Below, one piece after another: positions 48,014 through 57,737 of a stretch of 64,000 nucleotides of DNA (position 1 is the first letter of the stretch; the number at the start of each line of letters is the position of its first letter). A program made the position numbers and the translations under genes. The DNA lies in contig CAIXNB010000033.1 of NCBI GenBank assembly GCA_903920695.1, forward strand, positions 60,793-124,792, written 5' to 3'. This DNA comes from an uncultured beta proteobacterium. Lineage in GTDB: Bacteria; Pseudomonadota; Gammaproteobacteria; Burkholderiales; Burkholderiaceae_C. Under the pieces are notes generated by a model. The model worked only from the letters and a program-made list of their open reading frames with translations. It was not told where the DNA came from and did no database searches.

Positions 48014-48879
48014 TCGAAGCGCTCCCAGCGTTCACCAAACAGACCGCGCGGGCGCAGCAACATGACCAGAAACATGAACGCATACATCGACGCCGCAGCC
48101 GCGTCCGGCTTGAACTGGATCGTCAGCGACATCACGACACCGACGGCCAGACCGGCCACCACCGCGCCGCCAAAGGAGCCCAGGCCGCCGATTGCGACCA
48201 CCACAAAAGCCGGCATGATGGCGTTGGCCGCCATCGACGGCGAGACCGCCCACAGCGGTGCGGCCAGCATGCCCGCCAACGCCGCCAGGGCGCAGCCCAG
48301 ACCGAAGACCGCCGTCTGCACGCGTTGCAAATTGATGCCCAGCATCTCCACCATCTCCGGGTCACGACTGCCGGCACGCAGGATGCGGCCGTAAGGCGTG
48401 TAGGACAAGAAAACCCAGAGCGCCAGCAACGAGACCGAAGTTGCCACCAGCACCGCGACACGGTAGTTGGTGATCAGAAGCGGGCCGATTTCAACCACGC
48501 CGGAAAATAGCGGCGGCGCATTGAAGGGCTTGCCGTCGGCGCCCCAGAAGAAACGGATCAGCGCCTCGATCAGCAGCGAGAGCGCGAAGGTCACGATCAG
48601 GCTCAGCAGCGGCTCCTTGCCGTAGAGTCGCCGGATCAGCAGGACTTCCACCACCATGCCCACGACACCAACCAGCAGCGGCGCAAAGATCACCGCCGGC
48701 CAGCCGAACATCTGCACCAACTGATAGGCCGCGTACGCGCCGAGCGCGAAGAACGCGCCGTGCGCAAAGTTGATGATGCCCAGCAGCCCGAAGGTGATGG
48801 ACAGGCCCACGGCGATCAGCACGTAGACGAAGCCCAACACCAGGCCGTTGGCAGTTTGTGAGATGAGGGTACCGAGCAT
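48010..48879 (-). CDS. livH: Liv-type ABC permease (LivH)
   Basis: 'LISQTANGLVLGFVYVLIAVGLSITFGLLGIINFAHGAFFALGAYAAYQL'. Confidence 0.94.
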   Translation of the reverse strand: MLGTLISQTANGLVLGFVYVLIAVGLSITFGLLGIINFAHGAFFALGAYAAYQLVQMFGWPAVIFAPLLVGVVGMVVEVLLIRRLYGKEPLLSLIVTFALSLLIEALIRFFWGADGKPFNAPPLFSGVVEIGPLLITNYRVAVLVATSVSLLALWVFLSYTPYGRILRAGSRDPEMVEMLGINLQRVQTAVFGLGCALAALAGMLAAPLWAVSPSMAANAIMPAFVVVAIGGLGSFGGAVVAGLAVGVVMSLTIQFKPDAAAASMYAFMFLVMLLRPRGLFGERWERFE

Positions 48880-48915
48880 GATCGTGGCGTGTGTCTGCGT
48901 GTCAGGCTTGGCCGC

Positions 48916-50148
48916 TTAGAGCGGCGGCAGGGTGCAGCCGATTTCTTCCTTGTTGCCAAAAGCTTTGGCAGTTTCGGCTTCGGAATCGGAGGTCAGCTTG
49001 AGCACGTCGAAGTAGTCGTATTTATCGGTGATCTGCTTCTTGATCTGCACGATCACGGCCGGGCGCACCAACTGGTGATCCCAGTCACGCAGGTAATACG
49101 GGAACTCGCCTTCCGTGTTCTTCCACTTTTCGAGCGCCGTCACAATGGCTTTCGGGTCGGTCGACTTGGCGGCGGTGATCGATTCGAGCAGCGAGCGCAT
49201 GCCGATCCAGCCGGACCAGGATTTGTCCGACGGCGGACGGCCATACTTCTTCATGAAGTCAGCCGTGAACTTCTTCTCCTGCGCCGTGTTCTTCGGGTTG
49301 TTGTAATACCAGGGCTTGATGAAGATGCCGGTCGATGCCTCTGGGCCGACGTCCCAGAAATCGGTATCGGTCACGGCAACGGCGACGTAGGGAATCTTGC
49401 CCTTCATGCCGATCTCGTTCCACTGCTTGAGGAAGTTCGAGAAGTCACCACCGACCAGACCGCCGACCACGACATCGGGCTTGGCCTGACGGATCTTGAG
49501 AATGTAGGAGCTGTAGTCAGCCGTGTTCAACGGCACTTCGTCAACACCGACTTCGGTGGCGCCGACTTCCTTGAGCAGGGCGCGCGAGGAACGCAGGATG
49601 TCCTGACCGAAGGCGTAGGACGGCGTCAGGAAGTAGACCTTTTTGCCGAGCTGCGCCACATAGGGCATCAGACCGCGCATCTGTACCGGCACCGTGGCCT
49701 GGGTGCGGAAGGTGTAACGGCTGCAGTTCTTGCCGGTGATCTCGCTGGCGGCGGCGCCGGTCAGGATCAAGGGCACCTTGGAACGATTGGCCACACTCAT
49801 CATGGCCAGTGCCGAAGAGCTGTAGTTGCCGCCGACAACGGCGACAACCTTGTTCTCATCAATCAGCTTCTGCATGTTCTGCTGCGAGACCTGGGGATTG
49901 GGCTCGTCGAGCCAGACCAGCTCGATCGGGCGTCCGAGCACCTTCTTGTCGGCCTGCTCCACCGCCAGCTCGCTGCCGCGCTGCAGAAATTCGCCAATCG
50001 AGGCGCCCGGCCCCTGCTTCGAATAAATCAGGCCGATGCGCACCGGCCCGGTCTCCTGCGCCAGGGCGCCGCCGCCGATGGCCAGGCCGGCGCCGAGCGC
50101 CAGCACGAGCCGGCGTGTGATGTGTTTCAGTCGAGCTTGCTTAAACAT
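48916..50148 (-). CDS. LivK-type ABC substrate-binding protein
   Basis: 410 aa; signal peptide; 'PVRIGLIYSKQGPGASIGEFLQRGSELAVEQADKKVLGRPIELVWLDEPNPQVSQQNMQKLIDENKVVAVVGG'. Confidence 0.93.
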   Translation of the reverse strand: MFKQARLKHITRRLVLALGAGLAIGGGALAQETGPVRIGLIYSKQGPGASIGEFLQRGSELAVEQADKKVLGRPIELVWLDEPNPQVSQQNMQKLIDENKVVAVVGGNYSSSALAMMSVANRSKVPLILTGAAASEITGKNCSRYTFRTQATVPVQMRGLMPYVAQLGKKVYFLTPSYAFGQDILRSSRALLKEVGATEVGVDEVPLNTADYSSYILKIRQAKPDVVVGGLVGGDFSNFLKQWNEIGMKGKIPYVAVAVTDTDFWDVGPEASTGIFIKPWYYNNPKNTAQEKKFTADFMKKYGRPPSDKSWSGWIGMRSLLESITAAKSTDPKAIVTALEKWKNTEGEFPYYLRDWDHQLVRPAVIVQIKKQITDKYDYFDVLKLTSDSEAETAKAFGNKEEIGCTLPPL

Positions 50149-50184
50149 GTCGTCTCCTTTTATGAATTGAAATACCGGGAAAAA

Positions 50185-51972
50185 TCAGGGGCGATAGGGT
50201 TTGCCAAATACCGGTTCCTTGAACGGAATCGGCGGCAGTTGCCATGTGCCAGTGGACGGCGGCCGGACTTCGGCATCGACGTGCACATCGATGACACAGG
50301 GGCGCTTGGCCTTGATCGCCTGGAACAGGGCGGCGCGCAGGTCTTCGCTGCGTTTGACTGTCACGCCATCAGCACCGCAGGCGCGCGCCAGCGCCGCGAA
50401 ATCGGGGTTGTAGCGTTCGCCGCCGGGCCCTTGCGCGCCCTTGTAGAAGGCGGTGCCGAATTCACGTCCCTCGAACAGGCCGTACTGGAGATCGCGGATC
50501 GCACCCCAGGCGAAGTTGTTCCAGATCACCCAGATGCAGGGTAGCTTGTATTCGACCGCCGTGGCAACGACATAGGGCGCCATCATGAAGCCGCCATCAC
50601 CCACGACGGCAATGCAGGGGCGCTCCGGCGCCGCCAGTTGCGCGCCGAGCACGCCGCAGACACCGAAGCCCATCGACGAGTAGCCCCAGCTGTTGAGCAT
50701 GCTTTGCGCGCGACGCGGCTTCCAGAACTGCATGAACCAGTTGTGGTGCACGCCCGAGTCGAGCGCCAGAATGGCATCGTCGGGCAACACATCCTGCACC
50801 GCCGCGACCACGTACTCGGGACGGATCGGCGTCGTCACCTCACTGAAATGCGGGCGCACGAACGCTTCCCACTCGGCCTGCCAGCCAGCGACCTGCTCAC
50901 GCCAGGCGCCAAAGCGCGCAGCGTCAAGTTCGCCAGCGGACGTGGCAGCGGCGAGCAACTGCGCCGTGAACACCTTGGCGTCGGCAATGATGCCCAGTGT
51001 CGGCGGGTAATTGCGGCCGAGCTCCTGCGGATCGATGTCCACGTGAATGAGTTGGGTGTCGGGGAAATTCCAGGAGTAACCGGGTTGCCAGGTTGACGAG
51101 GAGCGGTCGTCAAAACGCGTGCCAATGGTGATCACCAGGTCCGCATGGCGCCCGGCCTGATTGGCCGGATAGGCACCGTTGCGGCCGATGAAGCCGAGCG
51201 TGAGCGCATCTTCGGCTGGCACGCAGCCCATGGCGTTGGGCGAGGTGATGACGGGAATGCCATAGCGCTGCGACAAGGCCGTGATTTCGGGACCGGCCTC
51301 GGCCAGCGTGACGCCGTGGCCGATGAAGAAGACCGGCCGCTTTGAGGCCGTCAACAGCGCCAGCGCTGCAGCGACATCGGCATTGGAGGCGCCCGGTCGG
51401 TGCGCGCCGTGCACGTGCGACAGCGCCGGCACTTCCACATCGTCTTCCTCCTGGAACACATTGTATGGAATGTCGATGTTGACCGGGCCGGGGCGGCCCG
51501 TGACCATGGTGTCGAAGGCCTGGCGCAGCGCCAGCGGCAGCATGTCAACCCGCGTCGGCTGGAAGCTGCGCTTTACCACCGGCCGCAGCACGGACGGAAA
51601 GTCAGACTGGTTGTGCTTGTAGATTTCCTGAAACGGGCCGCGGTTCGCCTGCGAGGTCGGCACATTGGCCGTGATCGCGAGAAAGGCCGACGAATCCGAC
51701 AGCGCCGTGGCCAGCGACATCACCAGATTGGCCGAGCCCGGACCGGTTGAGGTGAGCGTGGCGACCGGGCTGTGCTTGACGCGGAAATAGGCATCGGCCA
51801 TGTGGCCGGCGCACTGCTCGTGGCGTGGCGAAATCATCGTGATCTTGTCGCGCACCTGGTGCAGGGCGTCGAGGATGCCGACATTGCCGTGTCCGCAGAT
51901 GCCGAACACGAAGGGCACTTTCTGCTTGACAAGGTATTCGGCGATCAGTTCGCCGCCTTTGATCTTGGCCAT
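50185..51972 (-). CDS. Thiamine pyrophosphate-dependent enzyme (acetolactate synthase-like superfamily)
   Basis: 595 aa; 'GGELIAEYLVKQKVPFVFGICGHGNVGILDAL', 'TSTGPGSANLVMSLATA', TPP motif 'VVGDGGFMMAPYVVATAVEYKLPCIWVIWNN'. Confidence 0.92.
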   Translation of the reverse strand: MAKIKGGELIAEYLVKQKVPFVFGICGHGNVGILDALHQVRDKITMISPRHEQCAGHMADAYFRVKHSPVATLTSTGPGSANLVMSLATALSDSSAFLAITANVPTSQANRGPFQEIYKHNQSDFPSVLRPVVKRSFQPTRVDMLPLALRQAFDTMVTGRPGPVNIDIPYNVFQEEDDVEVPALSHVHGAHRPGASNADVAAALALLTASKRPVFFIGHGVTLAEAGPEITALSQRYGIPVITSPNAMGCVPAEDALTLGFIGRNGAYPANQAGRHADLVITIGTRFDDRSSSTWQPGYSWNFPDTQLIHVDIDPQELGRNYPPTLGIIADAKVFTAQLLAAATSAGELDAARFGAWREQVAGWQAEWEAFVRPHFSEVTTPIRPEYVVAAVQDVLPDDAILALDSGVHHNWFMQFWKPRRAQSMLNSWGYSSMGFGVCGVLGAQLAAPERPCIAVVGDGGFMMAPYVVATAVEYKLPCIWVIWNNFAWGAIRDLQYGLFEGREFGTAFYKGAQGPGGERYNPDFAALARACGADGVTVKRSEDLRAALFQAIKAKRPCVIDVHVDAEVRPPSTGTWQLPPIPFKEPVFGKPYRP

Positions 51973-51996
51973 GGGCTGCTTCTTCTCCTGAGGTTC

Positions 51997-53484
51997 TCAG
52001 ATCGACGTAATGGTCACGATGCGCTCTTCGGTCATCTCGTGCACGGCATAGCGCGGACCCTCGCGGCCAAAGCCGCTGTCCTTGGAGCCGCCGTAGGGCA
52101 TCAGGTCGACGCGCGCACTCGATGTTTCATTGATGTGCACGCCACCGACTTCGAGCCGCTTGGCCGCACGCAGCGCCTGGCTGAGCTGGTTGGTAAAAAG
52201 ACCGGCCGCCAGGCCATAAGGCGTCGCGTTGACGCGCTCGATGGCGTCGTCCAGGTGCACAAACGGCACGATGCACATGACGGGACCGAAGATTTCCTTG
52301 CAACCGAGCTTGGACATGTTGTCAATCGAGGTCATCAAGGTTGGCGGCACAACGGCGCCACGGCGCGCACCCCCGACCAGCCGTTTGGCACCGCAGGCCA
52401 GCGCCTCGTCGATCCAGGCGTCGATGCGGATGGCCTCGCTCTCGCTGATGACCGGACCAACGACGGTGGCCGGATCGTCCGGGTCGCCAAAGGGCAGGGC
52501 CTGCACCAGCGCCGTGAGCCGCTGCTGCACTTCGGCAACACGCTCCTGCTGCACCAGCAGCAACTGGATTGAGGTGCAGACCTGGCCCGCCTTGCGATAG
52601 CCCGCGTTGACAATGCGCGGCAGCGCGTGGTCGAGATCGGCGTCAGCGCAGACGATGGTGAAGGCGATCGAGCCCAGTTCCATCTGCGTGCGGCGCAGTC
52701 CGGCTGCCTTCTGGATCTTGCGTCCAACCTCGGTGCTGCCGGTGAAGGCGAAGAAGCGCACACGCGGCTCATCCAGCAAGACATCGACCACCTCGGCGCT
52801 GCCGTGCAGCAGCGACAGGTAGGCGCGCGGCATGCCGGCATCCAGCAAGGCCTTGACCAGCAGCATGGCGGTGAACGGCGTGTGGGTCGACGGCTTGAGC
52901 ACAACCGTGTTGCCGGCGGCAAAAGCGGGACCGATCTTGTGCGTGACGGTATTGAGCGGGGAGTTGAAGGGCGTGATCGCCGCCACCACGCCGAGCGGCA
53001 CGCGCACCGTGAAACCAAAGCGGCCCGCCTGCTGCGGCGCGCCGTCGAGCGGCACCACTTCGCCAACCAGGCGCCGCGCCTCCTCGGCCGAGAGCTTGAG
53101 CGTCTGGGCGCAACGGCGAACTTCGCCCGCCGCGTCCTGCTCGGTGAAGCCGGCCTCCTGCTTCATGGTGCGGACAAAGGCAGCAGCACGCTGTTCAATC
53201 AGCACAGCGGCGCGGTCCAGCACCGCACCGCGCTCGTAGGCACTGAGCGCGTCGGCCTTGAAGGCAGCGTGCGCTGCGTTCACCGTGGCGTGCACCTGGT
53301 CCGCACTGGCAGCGCCCATGGCGGCGAACTCGGAGAGTTGAAACTTGTCGAGCACAGAAACCGTGCGCCCTTCGCCGGCCGTCCATTGACCATCGATCAA
53401 ACAGGCCCGGGACAGGTCCAGACCAAAAGCCAACAGCGTGTCTTGCAAGCCCTGTCCAGAAGCGATTGCCGCGCCCACCATCAC
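51997..53484 (-). CDS. NAD(P)-dependent aldehyde dehydrogenase
   Basis: 'VVAAITPFNSPLNTVTHKIGPAFAAGNTVVLKPSTHTP', 'FTGSTEVGRKI', MELGSIA, catalytic Cys GQVCTS. Confidence 0.94.
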   Translation of the reverse strand: MMVGAAIASGQGLQDTLLAFGLDLSRACLIDGQWTAGEGRTVSVLDKFQLSEFAAMGAASADQVHATVNAAHAAFKADALSAYERGAVLDRAAVLIEQRAAAFVRTMKQEAGFTEQDAAGEVRRCAQTLKLSAEEARRLVGEVVPLDGAPQQAGRFGFTVRVPLGVVAAITPFNSPLNTVTHKIGPAFAAGNTVVLKPSTHTPFTAMLLVKALLDAGMPRAYLSLLHGSAEVVDVLLDEPRVRFFAFTGSTEVGRKIQKAAGLRRTQMELGSIAFTIVCADADLDHALPRIVNAGYRKAGQVCTSIQLLLVQQERVAEVQQRLTALVQALPFGDPDDPATVVGPVISESEAIRIDAWIDEALACGAKRLVGGARRGAVVPPTLMTSIDNMSKLGCKEIFGPVMCIVPFVHLDDAIERVNATPYGLAAGLFTNQLSQALRAAKRLEVGGVHINETSSARVDLMPYGGSKDSGFGREGPRYAVHEMTEERIVTITSI

Positions 53485-53702
53485 AACGCACCCCGGATAC
53501 GACCGGAAACTGCTGCTACCGGTAGCCGCGCCAAGTGCGCCGCGGCGACGCTATTGCGCTGGGTCTTCAAACTGTTCATGAGAGGTCCATGTCCTTGGGT
53601 TTTCCGGAGGAAAGTGCCGCCCCGCAGCGCCTGAACAGCATTGCGGAAAGTCGGTCCATCGATCGAGTGGGCCGATTCTAGGAGTGGCTTCGCAAAAGTC
53701 GT

Positions 53703-53740
53703 AATACCGTTTTCGGAGATGTGACATAAGCCAAACCTAT
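53703..53740. promoter_or_regulatory. Second copy of the 38-bp LTTR-type motif
   Basis: AATACCGTTTTCGGAGATGTGACATAAGCCAAACCTAT; shares ATAAG-N5-CCTAT with 40518-40555; upstream of the aldehyde dehydrogenase gene. Confidence 0.55.
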
Positions 53741-53809
53741 GGGTCGGCCCATTGCGGCAACCGCAGTTCACATGAACCCGCCAATGCCTGGCGGCCGCTG
53801 CGACCGCCC

Positions 53810-55096
53810 TTACTGCGTCGCCCGCGCCAGGCTTTGTTCGATGTCCCACAGGATGTCATCGAGCGTCTCAAGGCCAACCGAAAGCCGGATCAGGTCGGGC
53901 GGCACGCCGGCGGCGATCTGCTGCGCTTCGTCCATCTGGCGGTGTGTGGTCGAGGCCGGGTGGATCACCAGCGTTTTGGCGTCGCCAATATTGGCCACAT
54001 GCGAGAGGAACTGCACGCTGTCAATGAACTTCTGGCCCGCCGCCGCACCACCCTTGATGCCAAACGAGAGCACGGCACCGGCGCCGCGCGGCAGGTACTT
54101 CTGCGCCAGCGCGTGGTAGTGGCTTGACACCAGTCCGGGATAGTTGACCCAGGCCACCTTCGGATGCGTCTGGAGGTAGTTCGCAACGGCCAGCGCGTTG
54201 GCGCAGTGCCGGTCCATGCGCAGCGACAGGGTTTCAACACCTTGCAGCAGCAGGAAAGCGTTGAACGGCGAGAGCGCCGGGCCAAAGGTGCGCAAGCCCT
54301 CCATGCGGCACTTGGCGGTGAAGCCGAAGTCGCCAAAGGTCTCGAAGAAGCGCACGCCGTGGTAACCGCGCGAAGGCTCGGTCATGCCCGGAAAATGGCC
54401 GTTGCCCCAGGGGAACTTGCCGGATTCGACAACCACGCCGCCCATGGTGGTGCCGTGCCCGCCGAGAAACTTGGTGGCCGAATGCACGACGATGGCAGCG
54501 CCGTATTCAAAAGGCCGGCACAGATAGGGCGAGGCAAAGGTGTTGTCGACAAACAGCGGCAGACCGGCGGCGTTGGCAATCGTCGCGACGCGTTCGATGT
54601 CGAGAACATTGAGCGAGGGGTTGCCAAGCGTCTCGGCGTAGAGCGCTTTCGTTTTGGGTGTGATGGCACGCGCGAAGTTTTCCGGCGCGTCGGAATCGAC
54701 AAACACCGTGTTGATGCCGAGCTTGCGAAAATTGACATCGAGCTGCGTATGCGTGCCGCCGTAGAGCGTGCGCGCCGCGACGATCTCGTCACCGGCCTCG
54801 ACGATATTGAGCAGCGCAATCATCTGCGCCGACATGCCGCTGGCCGTCGCCACGGCGGCACGCCCGCCTTCGAGCGCCGCAATGCGCTCCTCGAACACGG
54901 CGACGGTCGGGTTCGACAGGCGCGAGTAGACGTTGCCAAAGGTCTGCAGATTGAACAGGCTGGCGGCGTGCTCGGGGCTGTCGAAGACATAGGCCGAGGT
55001 CTGGTAGATCGGCACGGCGCGGCTGCCGGTGGCGGCGTCCGGTATCTGCCCGGCGTGCAGGCTCAGGGTGTCAAAGCCAAATTGATGGTCGCTCAT
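53810..55096 (-). CDS. metY: O-acetylhomoserine (thiol)-lyase
   Basis: 428 aa; 'FDTLSLHAGQIPDAATGSRAVPIYQTSAYVFDSPEHAASLFNL', PLP Lys in 'VVHSATKFLGGHGTTMGG'. Confidence 0.94.
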   Translation of the reverse strand: MSDHQFGFDTLSLHAGQIPDAATGSRAVPIYQTSAYVFDSPEHAASLFNLQTFGNVYSRLSNPTVAVFEERIAALEGGRAAVATASGMSAQMIALLNIVEAGDEIVAARTLYGGTHTQLDVNFRKLGINTVFVDSDAPENFARAITPKTKALYAETLGNPSLNVLDIERVATIANAAGLPLFVDNTFASPYLCRPFEYGAAIVVHSATKFLGGHGTTMGGVVVESGKFPWGNGHFPGMTEPSRGYHGVRFFETFGDFGFTAKCRMEGLRTFGPALSPFNAFLLLQGVETLSLRMDRHCANALAVANYLQTHPKVAWVNYPGLVSSHYHALAQKYLPRGAGAVLSFGIKGGAAAGQKFIDSVQFLSHVANIGDAKTLVIHPASTTHRQMDEAQQIAAGVPPDLIRLSVGLETLDDILWDIEQSLARATQ

Positions 55097-55110
55097 GATG
55101 GGTCTCTTTT

Positions 55111-55569
55111 TTAGATTGGACGGCGTGCCGAGATGACGCCGGTGTTAACGCCCATCCAGCCCAGGCCGCCAAAGAGGCGCGCGTATTCGATCTTGACGCA
55201 GCGGTCCATCACCACCGTGAGGCCACCCGCTTCGGCGATGCGCGCCGCCTCAGCGTTGATGACGCCGATTTGCAACCACAGCGCCTTGGCGCCGATGGCG
55301 ACCGCGTCCTGCGCAATCGGCAGGCAATCCTCGGGCTTGCGAAAGACATCAACCAGATCGACCGGGAACGGAATCGATTTCAAATCGGGGTAACTGGTTT
55401 CACCCAGGATCGTCGGGTACTTCGGATTCACGGGAACGATGCGATAGCCGTGCGCCTGCATGTACTTGGCGGCGAAGTAACTCGGGCGGTGCCATTCGGC
55501 CGACAGGCCGACCACGGCAATGGTGCGGCAGTCGCGCAGCACGCGGCGCAGGGTAGTGATGTCGTTCAT
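55111..55569 (-). CDS. CoA-binding domain protein (YccU-like)
   Basis: 'CRTIAVVGLSAEWHRPSYFAAKYMQAHGYRIVPVNPKYPTILGETSYPDLKSIP...LWLQIGVINAEAARIAEAGGLTVVMDRCVKIE'; start at MNDITT. Confidence 0.92.
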   Translation of the reverse strand: MNDITTLRRVLRDCRTIAVVGLSAEWHRPSYFAAKYMQAHGYRIVPVNPKYPTILGETSYPDLKSIPFPVDLVDVFRKPEDCLPIAQDAVAIGAKALWLQIGVINAEAARIAEAGGLTVVMDRCVKIEYARLFGGLGWMGVNTGVISARRPI

Positions 55570-55601
55570 GGGGTCTTGCTCCGGATTAACAGAAACGGGC
55601 C

Positions 55602-55631
55602 AGTACTCCGACACAGAGGTATCGGAGTACT
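55602..55631. promoter_or_regulatory. Perfect 10-bp inverted repeat, candidate operator
   Basis: AGTACTCCGA-N10-TCGGAGTACT between divergent CoA-binding and SEC-C genes. Confidence 0.6.
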
Positions 55632-55731
55632 CGTGCGCCGGACCCGCAAGGATACATCGGACGCAGCCAGCAGCACGGCGATCGTCGTCACTTCTGACCT
55701 TATCATTCAGTCAAACAAAGCTGGAGCCCAT

Positions 55732-57669
55732 ATGACGCTTTCCCCTGAATTTGAGCGACAACTGAGCGGTTTCTTGCGGCTTGCCGGCAAGCAAGCTTAT
55801 GCAAACATTTCCCTGTCTGACTTCATGGCATGGGTCCGACTGGCGGTCCCGAAATTATTTCCGACCCTGCTCAGAAAAATCCCCGATGATCCACAGGAAA
55901 TCAATGGGTTCTTGGGGCTGGTGGCCAAAAGTCTGCATGCCGACTTCCCCTTGCCGGCACTCGGTCTGCAAGCTGCGGCTCAGGTCAAGCCAGGGCGAAA
56001 TGATGCCTGCGATTGTGGCTCTGGGAAGAAGTTCAAGCACTGCTGTGGCAACCAGACCATGCCCCCGCTATTCGGACGACTGAATTTTCTGCGCTACGTG
56101 CTCGACGCCTATCCGAAATCGAAACTGGCGAACGTTGCCGCTAGCAAAGCCAGCATCGACGCAGTTGCCGATACGGCTTATCAATGGATGAGAGAAGGCC
56201 AGGAGGTTCGTGCGGCCGCGCTGTTGGAGCCGTTCTTTGCCGGCGGAGTCGCATTGCGCGCGCGCCTGGCCCCACTGTTCAACTTGTTGATGGACGTCTG
56301 GTTGAATCTGGGCCGCAATGCCAAGCGAGAGGCACTGATCGAGACCATCTTGCAGTCCGGCGACCGGGTGCTGCGCAGCGACGCCTTGCAACGGCGCACC
56401 ACCATGCTGGCCGACCGTGGCGATCATGCGGCGGCCTGGCAAGCGTTCAAAGGCGCGCGTGATTTGAACCCGAACGATCCGGCACTGAGCTTTCTGGAAG
56501 TGACAACGCTCTTGAGCGAAGGACGAACCACGGAGGCGCAAGGCCGTGCCCAATGGTGGGCTGCATTCCTGGGCAAGCAACGCGATCCAGCGCTGGAAAA
56601 ACTGATTGAAGCGCTGCGCGACATTGCCGAAGATCCCGATAGCGGAATGATAAAAGCCACGAAGAACACAAATGCCCATTGGCAGCGGCTGCACGACTTG
56701 TTTCTGGCTGCGCCAGTGCCGACCGAGCGTCATCATTTCGACCTGTTCTTGGAAAAGGATGAAGCCGGGCAAACACAGCAGGTGGCTGGTGCCTTTGTGC
56801 CCGATGCCAAATTGCGCAAGCTTGAAGCAGCGTGGAGAAAGGCTTTTCCACAAATCAAGCCGAATCTAACCGGTGTGCAACATGGTGACGACTCGGTATG
56901 GGACTCGGCGGCACAGTGGCTCGACTTGCTGCAAGCCAACCCGAGCCTGTGGTTGAGCTTTGATGTGCTGGACGATCTGGTGATGGCGGTGGACACGGTC
57001 CATGCAGCGGGAGTCCAGGAACGACTGCTCTTGCCCATGGCCGAACGCGCCGTTGAACAACTGCGGCTAACCCTTGCGAGCGCCGATGGCCAACCGGTGC
57101 AATGCCATTGGGTCGTCTGGGAAAACAGATCGGCGCTGCGCCCGCTGGCGCACTTGGCATTCATCTGCAGCGAGGCTGGCGCACACAACGCACGCAAAGC
57201 GCAGCGTTTCGTGGAGCTTGCAAGCTGGTTGGTTTTCGAGCTCAACCCCGGCGACAACCATGGCTTGCGCGCTGACCTTTCCAATGCCTTGGTGCGGCTT
57301 GCGCGCTGGGACGATGTGATCGCGCTCAGTCTTCGTTATCCAGGTGATATGCAACCCAGCTTGCAGCTCAATGCGCTGCTGGCGGCATTTGCCCTGGAAA
57401 AGTCCGATGGCATCGAGCAGGACTTGAAGCAAGCAGCCAAGGATTACCCCGCTGCGATGAAAATGCTGCTTGCGGCCGCGCCAAAACCCGTCAAACCAGA
57501 CTCTGACATCGGAATCGCCATTGGCGGCAAATACGAGGCATGGATGTATGTGCGCGCGATGCGCCCGTTTTGGGAACAGCGCCATGCGCTGGACTGGGCA
57601 CGGTCCGTATTGGTAACCAAGGGGAAAAAGGCCAAGCCGGCAGCGCCGGAGCAGCAAAGCCTGTTGTAG
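55732..57669 (+). CDS. SEC-C motif protein with long helical (TPR-like) region, unknown function
   Basis: SEC-C 'RNDACDCGSGKKFKHCCG'; start at MTLSPEF. Confidence 0.85.
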   Translation: MTLSPEFERQLSGFLRLAGKQAYANISLSDFMAWVRLAVPKLFPTLLRKIPDDPQEINGFLGLVAKSLHADFPLPALGLQAAAQVKPGRNDACDCGSGKKFKHCCGNQTMPPLFGRLNFLRYVLDAYPKSKLANVAASKASIDAVADTAYQWMREGQEVRAAALLEPFFAGGVALRARLAPLFNLLMDVWLNLGRNAKREALIETILQSGDRVLRSDALQRRTTMLADRGDHAAAWQAFKGARDLNPNDPALSFLEVTTLLSEGRTTEAQGRAQWWAAFLGKQRDPALEKLIEALRDIAEDPDSGMIKATKNTNAHWQRLHDLFLAAPVPTERHHFDLFLEKDEAGQTQQVAGAFVPDAKLRKLEAAWRKAFPQIKPNLTGVQHGDDSVWDSAAQWLDLLQANPSLWLSFDVLDDLVMAVDTVHAAGVQERLLLPMAERAVEQLRLTLASADGQPVQCHWVVWENRSALRPLAHLAFICSEAGAHNARKAQRFVELASWLVFELNPGDNHGLRADLSNALVRLARWDDVIALSLRYPGDMQPSLQLNALLAAFALEKSDGIEQDLKQAAKDYPAAMKMLLAAAPKPVKPDSDIGIAIGGKYEAWMYVRAMRPFWEQRHALDWARSVLVTKGKKAKPAAPEQQSLL

Positions 57670-57737
57670 CCTTCGATTTGCCGGCGCTCGCCCCCGGCCC
57701 TGAAGCCGATTCGGGAGCTGCTGCCTGCCTCGCGTAC

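Noticed and set aside
48889-50544. 551-aa plus-strand ORF opposite LivK/TPP genes
   Set aside because: Antisense to two well-supported genes and spans both; no recognisable motif.
52627-53634. 335-aa plus-strand ORF opposite the aldehyde dehydrogenase
   Set aside because: Antisense artefact.
54164-55114. 316-aa plus-strand ORF opposite metY
   Set aside because: Antisense artefact.
55270-55731. N-terminal extension of the SEC-C ORF
   Set aside because: Overlaps the CoA-binding gene and its promoter palindrome on the other strand; MTLSPEF at 55732 is a better start.
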